The position numbers and the translations under genes were made by a program. A stretch of DNA of 64,000 nucleotides from HIMB11 sp965657135 (GTDB lineage: Bacteria; Pseudomonadota; Alphaproteobacteria; Rhodobacterales; Rhodobacteraceae). Below, piece after piece: positions 8,953 through 17,028 of the stretch; position 1 is the stretch's first letter; every line of letters begins with the position of its first letter. Below the pieces are notes generated by a model. That model did no database searches. It was not told the DNA's origin and was given only the letters and a program-made list of their open reading frames with translations. The stretch spans positions 62,001-126,000 of the forward strand of contig CBFHNF010000003.1 in NCBI GenBank assembly GCA_965657135.1. The letters run 5' to 3'.

Positions 8953-9858
8953 TCATTCACACATTGAAACGGCAATTTTAGCGGCAAGTCGCGCATTATT
9001 AAGAACAAGGGCGATATTGCTCTCTAGGGACTCACCATCCGTAAGTTCAAATATACGATTGAGTAGGAAAGGCGTAACCGCTTTTGCAGAAATGTTCTGC
9101 GTTTCAGCCTCTTGTAGGGCCTGGTGAATGATTGGTTCGATCTCGGCTTGGGGAATTTCAGCATCTAATGGAATCGGATTGGCGATTAATTGTCCACCTG
9201 GCAAGCCAAGTGAGCAACGCATTAGGTGTGCCCTGGCGATCTGAGCTGGTTCATCCATGCGCAACGGTGCCATAAGACCACTTTCTCGTGACCAGAATGC
9301 GGGCAATGCATCTTGACCATAGGCAATGACAGGCACCCCAAGCGTCTCTAAGACTTCAAGCGTTTTTGGTATGTCTAAAATCGCTTTTGCGCCGGCGGCA
9401 ACAACGGTCACTGGGGTTGCCGCCAATTCATTTAAATCTGCGGAAATATCAAAGCTGTGTTCCGCACCGCGATGCACACCGCCAATTCCGCCTGTGGCAA
9501 ATACCCGTATTCCAGCCAAGTTGGCCAGTATCATTGTGGCCGCAACAGTAGTCGCCCCAGTCGCTTGATCCACAAGACACACGGCTAAATCCGCGCGCGA
9601 CAATTTCCGCGCGTCTTGTGTTTGTGCCAAGGTTTTCAACGCAGCCGTGTCCAATCCAATCTTAATCCGTCCATCAATCACGGCGATTGTTGCGGGGGTT
9701 GCACCATTATCGCGTACCATTTGCTCAACCCGCTCGGCCATTTCAAAATTCTGCGGCCAGGGCATGCCATGCGTTATGATGGTGCTTTCTAATGCAACAA
9801 TTGGTTTATTCTGATCCAATGCATTTTGAACATCCTGTTCTATATCAAGCTCAATCAT
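8953..9858 (-). CDS. psuG: Pseudouridine-5'-phosphate glycosidase
   Basis: Reversibly splits pseudouridine 5'-phosphate into uracil and ribose 5-phosphate. The family hallmarks are ALESTIITHGMPWPQN near residue 20, the VIDGRIKIGL segment near 58, ATGGIGGVHRGAEHSFDISA near 125, and the SGLMAPLRMDEP/NPIP region. The start at 9858 (GCAGGAG six bases upstream) is better than one 15 bases earlier; it overlaps the end of the kinase gene by 8 bases, which is typical of translational coupling. Together with the PfkB kinase upstream it forms the two-step pseudouridine breakdown pathway. Confidence 0.93.
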   Translation of the reverse strand: MIELDIEQDVQNALDQNKPIVALESTIITHGMPWPQNFEMAERVEQMVRDNGATPATIAVIDGRIKIGLDTAALKTLAQTQDARKLSRADLAVCLVDQATGATTVAATMILANLAGIRVFATGGIGGVHRGAEHSFDISADLNELAATPVTVVAAGAKAILDIPKTLEVLETLGVPVIAYGQDALPAFWSRESGLMAPLRMDEPAQIARAHLMRCSLGLPGGQLIANPIPLDAEIPQAEIEPIIHQALQEAETQNISAKAVTPFLLNRIFELTDGESLESNIALVLNNARLAAKIAVSMCE

Positions 9859-10741
9859 AGTATGCTCCTGCAACGTGTCTTGCGGCGGCTCTTACACCCG
9901 ACTCAAGCGCTTCTTCGCGTGACTGTCCGTTTATTTCGGCGTGAACGTGGGCTGCTACAAATACATCACCAGCGCCTGTGACTTGTTTGACGTGATCAAC
10001 CGTTGGGACAGGGTACGTAATGATTTCCTGACCTTTAATTAAATCAGCGACCATATTGGCACCATCCGTTACAACTGCGCGTACTGCGCCCTGAGCAACC
10101 AGTTCTGTAGCGGCCTCGTGAGCATTTTCAAAGTTCACTTCGCAGATAATTTCGGCCTCAATACGATTTACATAAAACGCCGCGCGAGCAGAATTTAATA
10201 AACAATTCAAACGCTTGGCTTTACCAGGGGAGGCGGGAATAACCCGCAAATCACAAGCGGAAAATGCTGCGTTTCGCGCGATGTGATGCAGTAGCGACTC
10301 TTTTAAGTTTCCATCTAACAATGCGATCCCTGCGTATGGTGAAACATTCGAACCAAGATCACCATTTACAAGCGGGGCCAAAATTGCATCATCTGCCTGT
10401 TCCAATGAATGTGCATCTGCAATTGCAGCGACAACACCGTTTAAATCCTCTATGGCCATGTAAACATCAGTACGCGCATGTGGATTACGATATATAAAAT
10501 GGGTTTGCATCCCGTCATTCAAGCAAGATTGAATCAATTCGTCCCCTTCAGGATCCTGCCCCAAACTGGACAGCAGGATAGGGTAAACCCCAAAGTCGCT
10601 TAGGGCCTTGGCAATGTTGTAGGCTACGCCACCCGGATGTCGGGTGATATGTCCCGCACGATCAAATCCGTGTTTCATCTCGTCAGGGCAGCGCCCAATG
10701 ACATCCCAAAGCACACTACCAATACATAGAATTTTTGTCAT
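9851..10741 (-). CDS. psuK: PfkB-family kinase, probable pseudouridine kinase
   Basis: Ribokinase-type sugar/nucleoside kinase of 296 residues. The N-terminal GSVLWDVIGR, the first PfkB signature around HPGGVAYNIAKALSDFG, and the second signature with the catalytic base TGAGDVFVAAH near residue 262 are visible. Its substrate is inferred from context: it precedes psuG with overlapping ends, and the product pseudouridine 5'-phosphate is exactly what PsuG uses. Its start codon abuts the stop of the DUF4198 gene, so all three may share a transcript. Confidence 0.85.
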   Translation of the reverse strand: MTKILCIGSVLWDVIGRCPDEMKHGFDRAGHITRHPGGVAYNIAKALSDFGVYPILLSSLGQDPEGDELIQSCLNDGMQTHFIYRNPHARTDVYMAIEDLNGVVAAIADAHSLEQADDAILAPLVNGDLGSNVSPYAGIALLDGNLKESLLHHIARNAAFSACDLRVIPASPGKAKRLNCLLNSARAAFYVNRIEAEIICEVNFENAHEAATELVAQGAVRAVVTDGANMVADLIKGQEIITYPVPTVDHVKQVTGAGDVFVAAHVHAEINGQSREEALESGVRAAARHVAGAYYD

Positions 10742-11560
10742 TTATTCTGGCACCGAAAAAGTCAATGCGGCCCAATCACTTTGCCAATAAATCCCATTGG
10801 CATGATCCGCGCTGTCTTTAACCTCAGTTAGAACAACGTGATCAAGCAAATAATCATATCCGGCACGAACGGGTATCACAGATTGGCCCTGTTCATCCGT
10901 TTTCAACTGATAAATGTTCACGGTGTCATCGCGTGCCCGTTCAAAAACTTCGATCTGCGCGTCGGGTATGGGAATTCCCTTTGCTGTCAGTAGGACGGGC
11001 AAGCCACCGGTCACATCCGTAACATAGGGGTTTTTCAGGGCAGTGAATTCGACCTCCAATCCCAGCGTATTATCTTGGCCGCGTCCGTGGCCAATATCGA
11101 ATAATGCCTTTGAATGGCGATAATATCGCTCAGAAAAGCGATCTGTCGGCCATTTTGCAGCACGGTGTTTTTCTAATGCCCATTCGGCATCCTTTTCTAT
11201 TACAAAATCTGTGAACTTTTTGAGGCCACGATATGTGATCTTGTCCATCTTTGAGAGATAGACAAATTTCGCCAAACCCTCTTGTTCAATGACTTGTTGA
11301 AATGCTGGTAAATCCCCCAAACGAGAGGTTGCATCAACACGTTCTTCAATGACGTAATATAGCTCTAACACTCGCCGCGTGTAATACGGCAGATTGACAC
11401 CATCGAATGAGGTTCCATTGATCAAAGAAATTTCAACTTTGTCACCAATGTCATATTGAAATTTTACACTATCAAGCCATAGTTCGTGTGCGTCATTAAT
11501 AGATGGTGCAAAGAACAGACACAGAATCGAAAGACTAAACATAATGCGCCTGATAAACAT
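10742..11560 (-). CDS. DUF4198-type periplasmic protein
   Basis: 272 residues with a signal peptide (n-region MFIRRI, hydrophobic core, cleavage near INDA|HELW). The mature start HELWLDSV and the C-terminal beta-sandwich region (GLPVLLTAKGIPIPDAQIEV, then TDEQGQSVIPV) fit DUF4198, a periplasmic family often linked to nickel/cobalt uptake or TonB systems. A second start, six codons in, is possible. The chosen start overlaps that of the divergent HupE-like gene by 17 bases, which is odd for two divergent genes. The pairing with HupE supports a metal-related role, but that is inference. Confidence 0.7.
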   Translation of the reverse strand: MFIRRIMFSLSILCLFFAPSINDAHELWLDSVKFQYDIGDKVEISLINGTSFDGVNLPYYTRRVLELYYVIEERVDATSRLGDLPAFQQVIEQEGLAKFVYLSKMDKITYRGLKKFTDFVIEKDAEWALEKHRAAKWPTDRFSERYYRHSKALFDIGHGRGQDNTLGLEVEFTALKNPYVTDVTGGLPVLLTAKGIPIPDAQIEVFERARDDTVNIYQLKTDEQGQSVIPVRAGYDYLLDHVVLTEVKDSADHANGIYWQSDWAALTFSVPE

Positions 11561-12686
11561 CTATAAATCCTTCATTGGCTTGATTATCGTTATGCACGTG
11601 GCCCTCGTTGGGACAGTTTCAACAGTTTCAGCACATGAATCCATACCAACAATTACATCGTTAACGCTAGAGCAAAATACCTTTGATTTAAAGGTGCGTT
11701 TTATGTCCGAGGCCTATTTGTCGGAAATCGATTTATCGCAATTTACGTTTATGAATGACAGCGACAAATCAGATGAATATGATCGCCTGCGCGCACTCTC
11801 GCCGACTGAATTGGCAAAAGTATTTGATGCAAAATGGTCAGATCTCTCTACTCAGATACAGGTGATGCAAAAGAATGAGCCATTGGAGCTGACTTTGGTA
11901 TCCTTTTCAGTCGACGATATCGAAAACGACGAAATCGCGCGCTATAGCGTTATACAAATAAATGGAACATTGAACTCTGAGAATCCAGTCACGATTTCTT
12001 TTCCAAAGTCGTTTGGGGAAGTTGTTGTGCGCCAAGAGGGTGTTGAAAACCCGCTCACTCAAATCGTCGCCGCAGGTGGTACATCTGACCCAATCTTTTT
12101 CACGGGATTAGCCGAGGCAAAAACTGGTTGGGAAACTTTTGTAGAATATATTCCAGTCGGGTTTGACCACATCGTTCCAAAAGGATTGGATCATATTTTA
12201 TTCGTTTTAGGGATCTTTTTCCTTGGGGCAGGGTGGCGCGCATTGATCTGGCAGATTTCTGCATTCACATTGGCGCATACGGTAACTTTGGCACTTGGCG
12301 CACTAGAAGTTATTGTCATTTCAGGATCTATCGTCGAACCACTCATTGCGGCATCAATCGTGTTTGTAGCGGTTGAAAACCTCATGACCAATTCGTTAAA
12401 TAAATGGCGACCAGCGATCATTTTCGGGTTTGGCCTACTGCATGGGTTGGGCTTTGCTTCGGTCTTGGGTGATTTTGGATTGCCGGATGGTCAGTTTATT
12501 CCAGCCCTCATTGGATTCAACATCGGTGTTGAATTTGGACAACTTGCAGTCGTCGCAGTAGCGGCAATTTTACTGACCTTACCTTTCGGTCGATTCAATT
12601 GGTATAGACCCGCAATTGCACAGCCGGCATCGGTATTGATTGCACTCGTCGGGGCATATTGGTTTATTGAGCGGGTTTTCCTTTGA
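11544..12686 (+). CDS. HupE/UreJ-type membrane protein
   Basis: 380 residues: signal peptide, a periplasmic domain of about 170 residues, then six or so membrane helices. The membrane part begins VPKGLDHILFVLGIFFLG and continues FTLAHTVTLALG and GLLHGLGFASVLGDFG, the conserved histidine-bearing motifs of HupE/UreJ proteins, which are proposed nickel or cobalt permeases. The extra N-terminal domain is the usual form in this subgroup. It is divergent from, and overlaps the start of, the DUF4198 gene. Metal specificity cannot be read from the sequence. Confidence 0.8.
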   Translation: MRLINIYKSFIGLIIVMHVALVGTVSTVSAHESIPTITSLTLEQNTFDLKVRFMSEAYLSEIDLSQFTFMNDSDKSDEYDRLRALSPTELAKVFDAKWSDLSTQIQVMQKNEPLELTLVSFSVDDIENDEIARYSVIQINGTLNSENPVTISFPKSFGEVVVRQEGVENPLTQIVAAGGTSDPIFFTGLAEAKTGWETFVEYIPVGFDHIVPKGLDHILFVLGIFFLGAGWRALIWQISAFTLAHTVTLALGALEVIVISGSIVEPLIAASIVFVAVENLMTNSLNKWRPAIIFGFGLLHGLGFASVLGDFGLPDGQFIPALIGFNIGVEFGQLAVVAVAAILLTLPFGRFNWYRPAIAQPASVLIALVGAYWFIERVFL

Positions 12687-12707
12687 TTTAAGACCAAAAA
12701 GCCAGAG

Positions 12708-12739
12708 TAGGGGGTTGTCATTTTGGTGATAACCCCCTA
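12708..12739 (+). promoter_or_regulatory. Strong hairpin between hupE-like gene and rpsB
   Basis: A 13-bp stem with a single G-T pair: TAGGGGGTTGTCA pairs with TGATAACCCCCTA around a TTTTGG loop. It has no T run, so it is either a weak terminator for the HupE-like gene or part of the rpsB leader. Confidence 0.5.
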
Positions 12740-12778
12740 AAGCACGCTTATCGAAATCCGCAGGCGGGGATCGGGCCA

Positions 12779-12797
12779 TTGGGGGAGACATCCCCAA
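12779..12797 (+). promoter_or_regulatory. Second hairpin in the rpsB leader
   Basis: TTGGGG pairs with CCCCAA around a short loop, 67 bases before the rpsB start. Ribosomal protein S2 is known in enterobacteria to repress its own operon through a 5' leader structure; whether this hairpin plays such a part is inference. Confidence 0.35.
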
Positions 12798-12864
12798 GAG
12801 TCCACCGGTTGAGGCATCTGCCTAACACCCTCGCCAAGGCATGAAACCGGAAAGGAAACGGAAA

Positions 12865-13629
12865 ATGGCTCTACCAGAGTTTTCATTGCGTCAGTTGCTA
12901 GAAGCAGGCGTACACTTCGGACACCAAACACAGCGTTGGAACCCACGCATGGGACCATATATTTATGGTGATCGCAACGGGATCCATATTATGGACTTAA
13001 CACAGACTGTTCCAATGTTGGATCAGGCGTTGCAAGTCGTACGTGATACTGTTGCAAAAGGTGGCCGTGTTCTATTCGTAGGAACAAAGCGTCAGGCTGC
13101 TGCACCTGTTGCAGAAGCGGCAGAAAAATGCGCGCAATATTATATGAACCACCGCTGGTTGGGTGGCACATTGACAAACTGGAACACAGTTTCTCAGTCG
13201 ATTTCTCGCCTAAAGATAAACTCAGAAGTTCTTGCAACAGGTGCCGATGGCCTTACCAAGAAAGAACGTTTGAACCTAGAGCGTGAAACAGAAAAGCTTC
13301 AAGCGTCATTGGGCGGGATTTCAGAAATGGGCAGTGTTCCAGAACTGCTTTTTGTCATCGATGTGAAGAAGGAAGCATTGGCAATCGCCGAAGCAAACAA
13401 GCTTGGTATTCCTGTGATCGCAGTTGTTGATACAAACTGTTCCCCAGATGGCGTTGATTACATCATTCCTGGCAATGACGATGCGGCGCGTGCGATCGCG
13501 TTGTATTGTGATTTGATTAGCCGCGCTGCATTGGACGGTATGACAGCACAAATGGGCGCTGCCGGCGTTGATCTGGGCGCATTAGAAGATGCACCAGTTG
13601 AAGAAGCGGTTGCAGAAGAAGGCGTGTAA
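12865..13629 (+). CDS. rpsB: 30S ribosomal protein S2
   Basis: Component of the small ribosomal subunit. The protein starts MALPEFSLRQLLEAGVHFGH and carries the S2 signatures GQ/HQTQRWNPRM, NHRWLGGTLTNW near residue 106 and GIPVIAVVDTNCSPDGVDY near 190. The ATG at 12865 is chosen because AAAGGAAA lies just upstream and because family members start here; an in-frame ATG at 12841 would add eight unlikely residues. The acidic, alanine-rich tail is usual in alphaproteobacteria. tsf follows 74 bases downstream, the standard rpsB-tsf order. Confidence 0.97.
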   Translation: MALPEFSLRQLLEAGVHFGHQTQRWNPRMGPYIYGDRNGIHIMDLTQTVPMLDQALQVVRDTVAKGGRVLFVGTKRQAAAPVAEAAEKCAQYYMNHRWLGGTLTNWNTVSQSISRLKINSEVLATGADGLTKKERLNLERETEKLQASLGGISEMGSVPELLFVIDVKKEALAIAEANKLGIPVIAVVDTNCSPDGVDYIIPGNDDAARAIALYCDLISRAALDGMTAQMGAAGVDLGALEDAPVEEAVAEEGV

Positions 13630-13703
13630 TCGCCCTTCATCAAAGCATTACATTGCGCGGGTTAAACCCGCGCTCATCTTATTGTAAAAAAAAGGATCCA
13701 AAG

Positions 13704-14579
13704 ATGGCGATTACAGCTGCAATGGTAAAAGAGCTTCGCGAAAGTACAGGCGCGGGCATGATGGATGCAAAGAAAGCGTTGACAGAAACAGATGGTGATT
13801 TCGAAGCAGCGGTTGACTGGCTGCGCACGAAAGGTTTGGCAAAAGCTGCAAAAAAATCGGGTCGTGTGGCGGCAGAAGGTTTGGTTGCAATTGCAGTTAA
13901 CGGTGGCGAAGGTGTCGCTGTTGAAGTGAATTCTGAAACTGATTTCGTTGCAAAGAATGCTGAATTCCAGCAGATGGTTGGATCATTCGCACAGGCGGCC
14001 TTTGGTGCGGCAGACGCTGATGCATTGGCAACCACAGAAATTGACGGTAAAACTATTAGCGACATTCTGACTGACAAGATCGCGACAATCGGTGAAAACA
14101 TGACATTGCGCCGGGTGATCAAAATCGAAGGTGAAAGTGTTGCATCCTATGTTCATAACGCCGCAACTGCCGGTATGGGCCAGATTGGTGTCCTTGTCGC
14201 GATGAATGGTGCAAATGACGATTTTGGTCGTCAGGTCGCAATGCACATCGCGGCAGCGAACCCAGCGGCACTTGATGAAAATTCATTGGATCAAGACCTC
14301 GTAGAACGTGAAAAATCAGTCCTAACTGAGCAGGCACGCGAGAGCGGCAAACCAGATGCTGTGATTGAGAAAATGATTGTAGGCCGGATGAAAAAATTCC
14401 TTGGCGAAGTCACACTTCTTGGACAGGACTTTGTCGTGAACCCAGACGTCACAGTTGCACAAGCCGCGAAAGAAGCAGGTGTTGAAATCACAGGTTATGT
14501 GCGCGTCGAAGTTGGGGAAGGTATCGAGAAAAAAGAAGAAGATTTTGCAGCAGAAGTTGCAAAAGCCGTTCAAGGTTAA
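13704..14579 (+). CDS. tsf: Translation elongation factor Ts
   Basis: Guanine-nucleotide exchange factor for EF-Tu, 291 residues. It starts MAITAAMVKELRESTGAGMM with the EF-Ts signature (the UBA-like N-terminal domain), followed by the DWLRTKGLAKAAKK segment and the core SETDFVAKN motif near residue 79. An AAAGGAT site precedes the ATG at 13704; in-frame upstream codons are leader. The GC-rich hairpin after the stop ends the rpsB-tsf operon. Confidence 0.97.
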   Translation: MAITAAMVKELRESTGAGMMDAKKALTETDGDFEAAVDWLRTKGLAKAAKKSGRVAAEGLVAIAVNGGEGVAVEVNSETDFVAKNAEFQQMVGSFAQAAFGAADADALATTEIDGKTISDILTDKIATIGENMTLRRVIKIEGESVASYVHNAATAGMGQIGVLVAMNGANDDFGRQVAMHIAAANPAALDENSLDQDLVEREKSVLTEQARESGKPDAVIEKMIVGRMKKFLGEVTLLGQDFVVNPDVTVAQAAKEAGVEITGYVRVEVGEGIEKKEEDFAAEVAKAVQG

Positions 14580-14600
14580 ATCTGAATTCCACAAATAAAC

Positions 14601-14628
14601 TGGGCGGTGGCTATGTGCGCACCGCCCA
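14601..14628 (+). terminator. Terminator-like hairpin after tsf
   Basis: TGGGCGGTG pairs with CACCGCCCA around a 10-base loop, 21 bases after the tsf stop. The T run behind it is poor, so termination may be partial. Confidence 0.6.
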
Positions 14629-14902
14629 TTGATTATCAAACCCAACACTTTCTGGGGATAAGACGGGCTTCGTGGTAAACAGTTGGCTGGCCGTCAAAAT
14701 ACACGCACCAACCAACACCGGAAAACCGGATAGAGCACGCAGGGCTGCGAAATCAAACAGATATATACCCACTCCAATGTTCCAATGGCTTAGCCACTAC
14801 TCACGGAACATCGACAGGATTACAGATTATTCAAAAATCCACCAGTAAGGAAAAACATACCTTTAAGAATTTAAGACACTTTTATGGTGTGAGGCACTAA
14901 TA
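14629..14902. other. Intergenic stretch between tsf and the LuxR gene
   Basis: No open frame, RNA gene or clear terminator is visible between the tsf hairpin and the convergent LuxR gene. A short CCGGAAAACCGG palindrome near 14718 is the only regular structure I see. Confidence 0.4.
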
Positions 14903-15667
14903 CTATTTGCTTAGGAAAATCTGATTTTGGAACGCGGCACGAATTACAGCTTGGGCTGTCGTTTCGACGCCCAACACCTTACGCGCTAGTCTTAAGTGCT
15001 TTTCGACCGTGGCTTGCGTTAATCCCATCAACATAGCAATGTCCTGGGTAGTTTTTCCATCCGACACCCATTCTAACGCCTCACGTTGTCGGTTGGTCAA
15101 ACGCTCACCAGATGTCGTGAGATGGGGCAGGGACATAATTTTAAGATGCGCTAAGTTATTTATTAACTGAATCTCTTCACCTTTTTCTGCCCACATTGCA
15201 TCAACTTGATCTTGTGTTAGATTTGATTTTGCAGTTAGGGAAATAGCACCACGCGATCTTGATGAGACGCCCATGAAACTGATCGTATACCCCACACGAA
15301 CATCATGTTCACGATTAAATTCCACGACTGCTTTCGTTCGGTCGTCCAACTGATTTTGTGCATAAAGTTTGTCTATTAATCGCCAACTACAAGCACCATT
15401 ATTTTGAATAGCCCATTTTACCATAGGAGCATTCATCAAATGCTGTGTGTCAGTAAAACCTTTTAGATAGTCCTTGTCATGATTACTGAGAATTAAAAAA
15501 TCATTTGGATCGCCGACACTTGTTTCAGTGGCAAATCGCGAAAATCCATAAAGCAAACGATCAAATCCGTATCCATCCATGGCTTCTATAAGTAGATTCC
15601 ACAAACTTTCCGTATCGGGCGCAGCACTCATTCTAAATAGGAACTGCGTTAGATCGTCCATCGACAA
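14903..15667 (-). CDS. LuxR-family regulator with autoinducer-binding-like domain (solo)
   Basis: 254 residues. The N-terminal 160 residues look like an autoinducer-binding (acyl-homoserine-lactone type) domain, and the C-terminal LuxR helix-turn-helix is clear: LTNRQREALEWVSDGKTTQD, then GLTQATVEKHLRLARKVLG. No luxI synthase is nearby, so it is a solo regulator that may respond to foreign signals or another ligand. It lies upstream-side of no obvious partner; the FAD oxidoreductase transcript ends 100 bases before its start region, on the same strand. Confidence 0.8.
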   Translation of the reverse strand: MSMDDLTQFLFRMSAAPDTESLWNLLIEAMDGYGFDRLLYGFSRFATETSVGDPNDFLILSNHDKDYLKGFTDTQHLMNAPMVKWAIQNNGACSWRLIDKLYAQNQLDDRTKAVVEFNREHDVRVGYTISFMGVSSRSRGAISLTAKSNLTQDQVDAMWAEKGEEIQLINNLAHLKIMSLPHLTTSGERLTNRQREALEWVSDGKTTQDIAMLMGLTQATVEKHLRLARKVLGVETTAQAVIRAAFQNQIFLSK

Positions 15668-15768
15668 ATTTCAGCCCTCACTATATTTAACATAATTCTC
15701 ATTATACGATAAAAGGATATCTGACTTTTTGTACACGCTAGGATTGTTTTTGCAATGCTTCTTATGAC

Positions 15769-17028
15769 TTAGTAACTTTTTATTATGTGTGACAAGCGAG
15801 CCCCACTTTCATAATATAATGATTTTAGCTCTGTACCGTATTCTGAATAACTACTTACGGTGCGTATGCATAATTCATCAGGATCGCCTGTCGTTATGAA
15901 ATGGCCAAACTGTTTTCCTATTACTGTGCCTGGCGCTATACCCCGACCCGAATACCCAAAAATTGAATAGCATCTTTTTCCGATCTTAACGATTTCAGGA
16001 ATCTTTTTCTGTGTCATCGCAATTTTTCCGCTCCAAGATCGCGAAAGTTGAATGTTTACATTGGGAAATATGCGCCTCATCGCGCGCCTTGCCCATGTGT
16101 CGTGAATTTTCTCTCCAATTAAATCACTGGACTCCCCCATAGCACCAAACACCAATCGATTATCTCGCGTCTTACGAAAGGAACTCATAATTAAGGCCGT
16201 GTCCCAACATCCTTCGTTTCCAGAAAGTATGTTATCAAATGCAAATTTATCTATTCTTCCACTAACACATTGAAAATAAGATACTATTGATGTTTTGCAC
16301 GAATCAACACCAGCCATTTGTTGTGAATATGCATTTGTGGCAATTAATAGGTTCGCTGCATAAATCTTTCCGTATGGTGTTTCGGTACACCACGCGCTGT
16401 CTTGGATAATACGCATCGCCACTGTGTTTTCATATATTTTAACACCATGCATTTGAGCCGCACGTGCCAAACCACGAGCGTAATCAAGCGGCTGAATGAC
16501 ACCAGCACGCTCATCGAATAAAGCACCATGATAATGTGTACTGCCGACACGTCGCGCGGTGTCATCTCTGTTGAGTACTGACACCGGTGCACCTAATGCA
16601 TTCCATTGTGCGCATCTATCCTCTAGTTCTGTAACTGCACGCGCGGAATGCGCCAGATGAAAGGTTCCACTACGTCGTGCATCACATTGTATTTCATATG
16701 TTTTTATCAAATCGAACACGTCATCAGGACCCTGTCCTAGATCAGTGATCAACCGCATTCCCTGAGACTGTCCGAGTGTCTTTTTTATCTCATCAGGCGG
16801 CAACCAAAGGCCTGCGTTCACCAATCCGACATTGCGCCCTGACCCGCCATAGCCGATAGAGTTAGCCTCGATTAAACAAACGCTCATTCCGTTCATGGCC
16901 GCGACACGCGCAGCATTTAAGCCAGTGTACCCGCCCCCGATCACGGCAAAATCAACGCTAATGTCACTTTGTAATGCAGGAAATGCAACCTGCTCGCAGG
17001 CTGCATTTCGCCAATGATTACGTTCCAT
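15769..17028 (-). CDS. FAD-dependent oxidoreductase, D-amino-acid-oxidase (DAO) family
   Basis: 419 residues with the N-terminal dinucleotide motif VDFAVIGGGYTGLNAARVAA near residue 27, the ACLIEA-type strand end, GYGGSGRNVGLVNAG near 60 (the usual PuuB/gamma-glutamylputrescine-oxidase-like segment), and the C-terminal GYSGRGIAPGTVIGK substrate/FAD loop. Such enzymes oxidise secondary or primary amines such as putrescine derivatives, sarcosine or glycine betaine products; the substrate is not determinable here. Its ATG overlaps the stop of gcdH by one base, so both are cotranscribed, which hints at a lysine- or diamine-related pathway that ends in glutaryl-CoA. Confidence 0.82.
   Translation of the reverse strand: MERNHWRNAACEQVAFPALQSDISVDFAVIGGGYTGLNAARVAAMNGMSVCLIEANSIGYGGSGRNVGLVNAGLWLPPDEIKKTLGQSQGMRLITDLGQGPDDVFDLIKTYEIQCDARRSGTFHLAHSARAVTELEDRCAQWNALGAPVSVLNRDDTARRVGSTHYHGALFDERAGVIQPLDYARGLARAAQMHGVKIYENTVAMRIIQDSAWCTETPYGKIYAANLLIATNAYSQQMAGVDSCKTSIVSYFQCVSGRIDKFAFDNILSGNEGCWDTALIMSSFRKTRDNRLVFGAMGESSDLIGEKIHDTWARRAMRRIFPNVNIQLSRSWSGKIAMTQKKIPEIVKIGKRCYSIFGYSGRGIAPGTVIGKQFGHFITTGDPDELCIRTVSSYSEYGTELKSLYYESGARLSHIIKSY

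Noticed and set aside
13679..14122. 147-codon minus-strand frame over tsf
   Set aside because: Antisense shadow of an unmistakable gene; no ribosome-binding site and no homologous feature.
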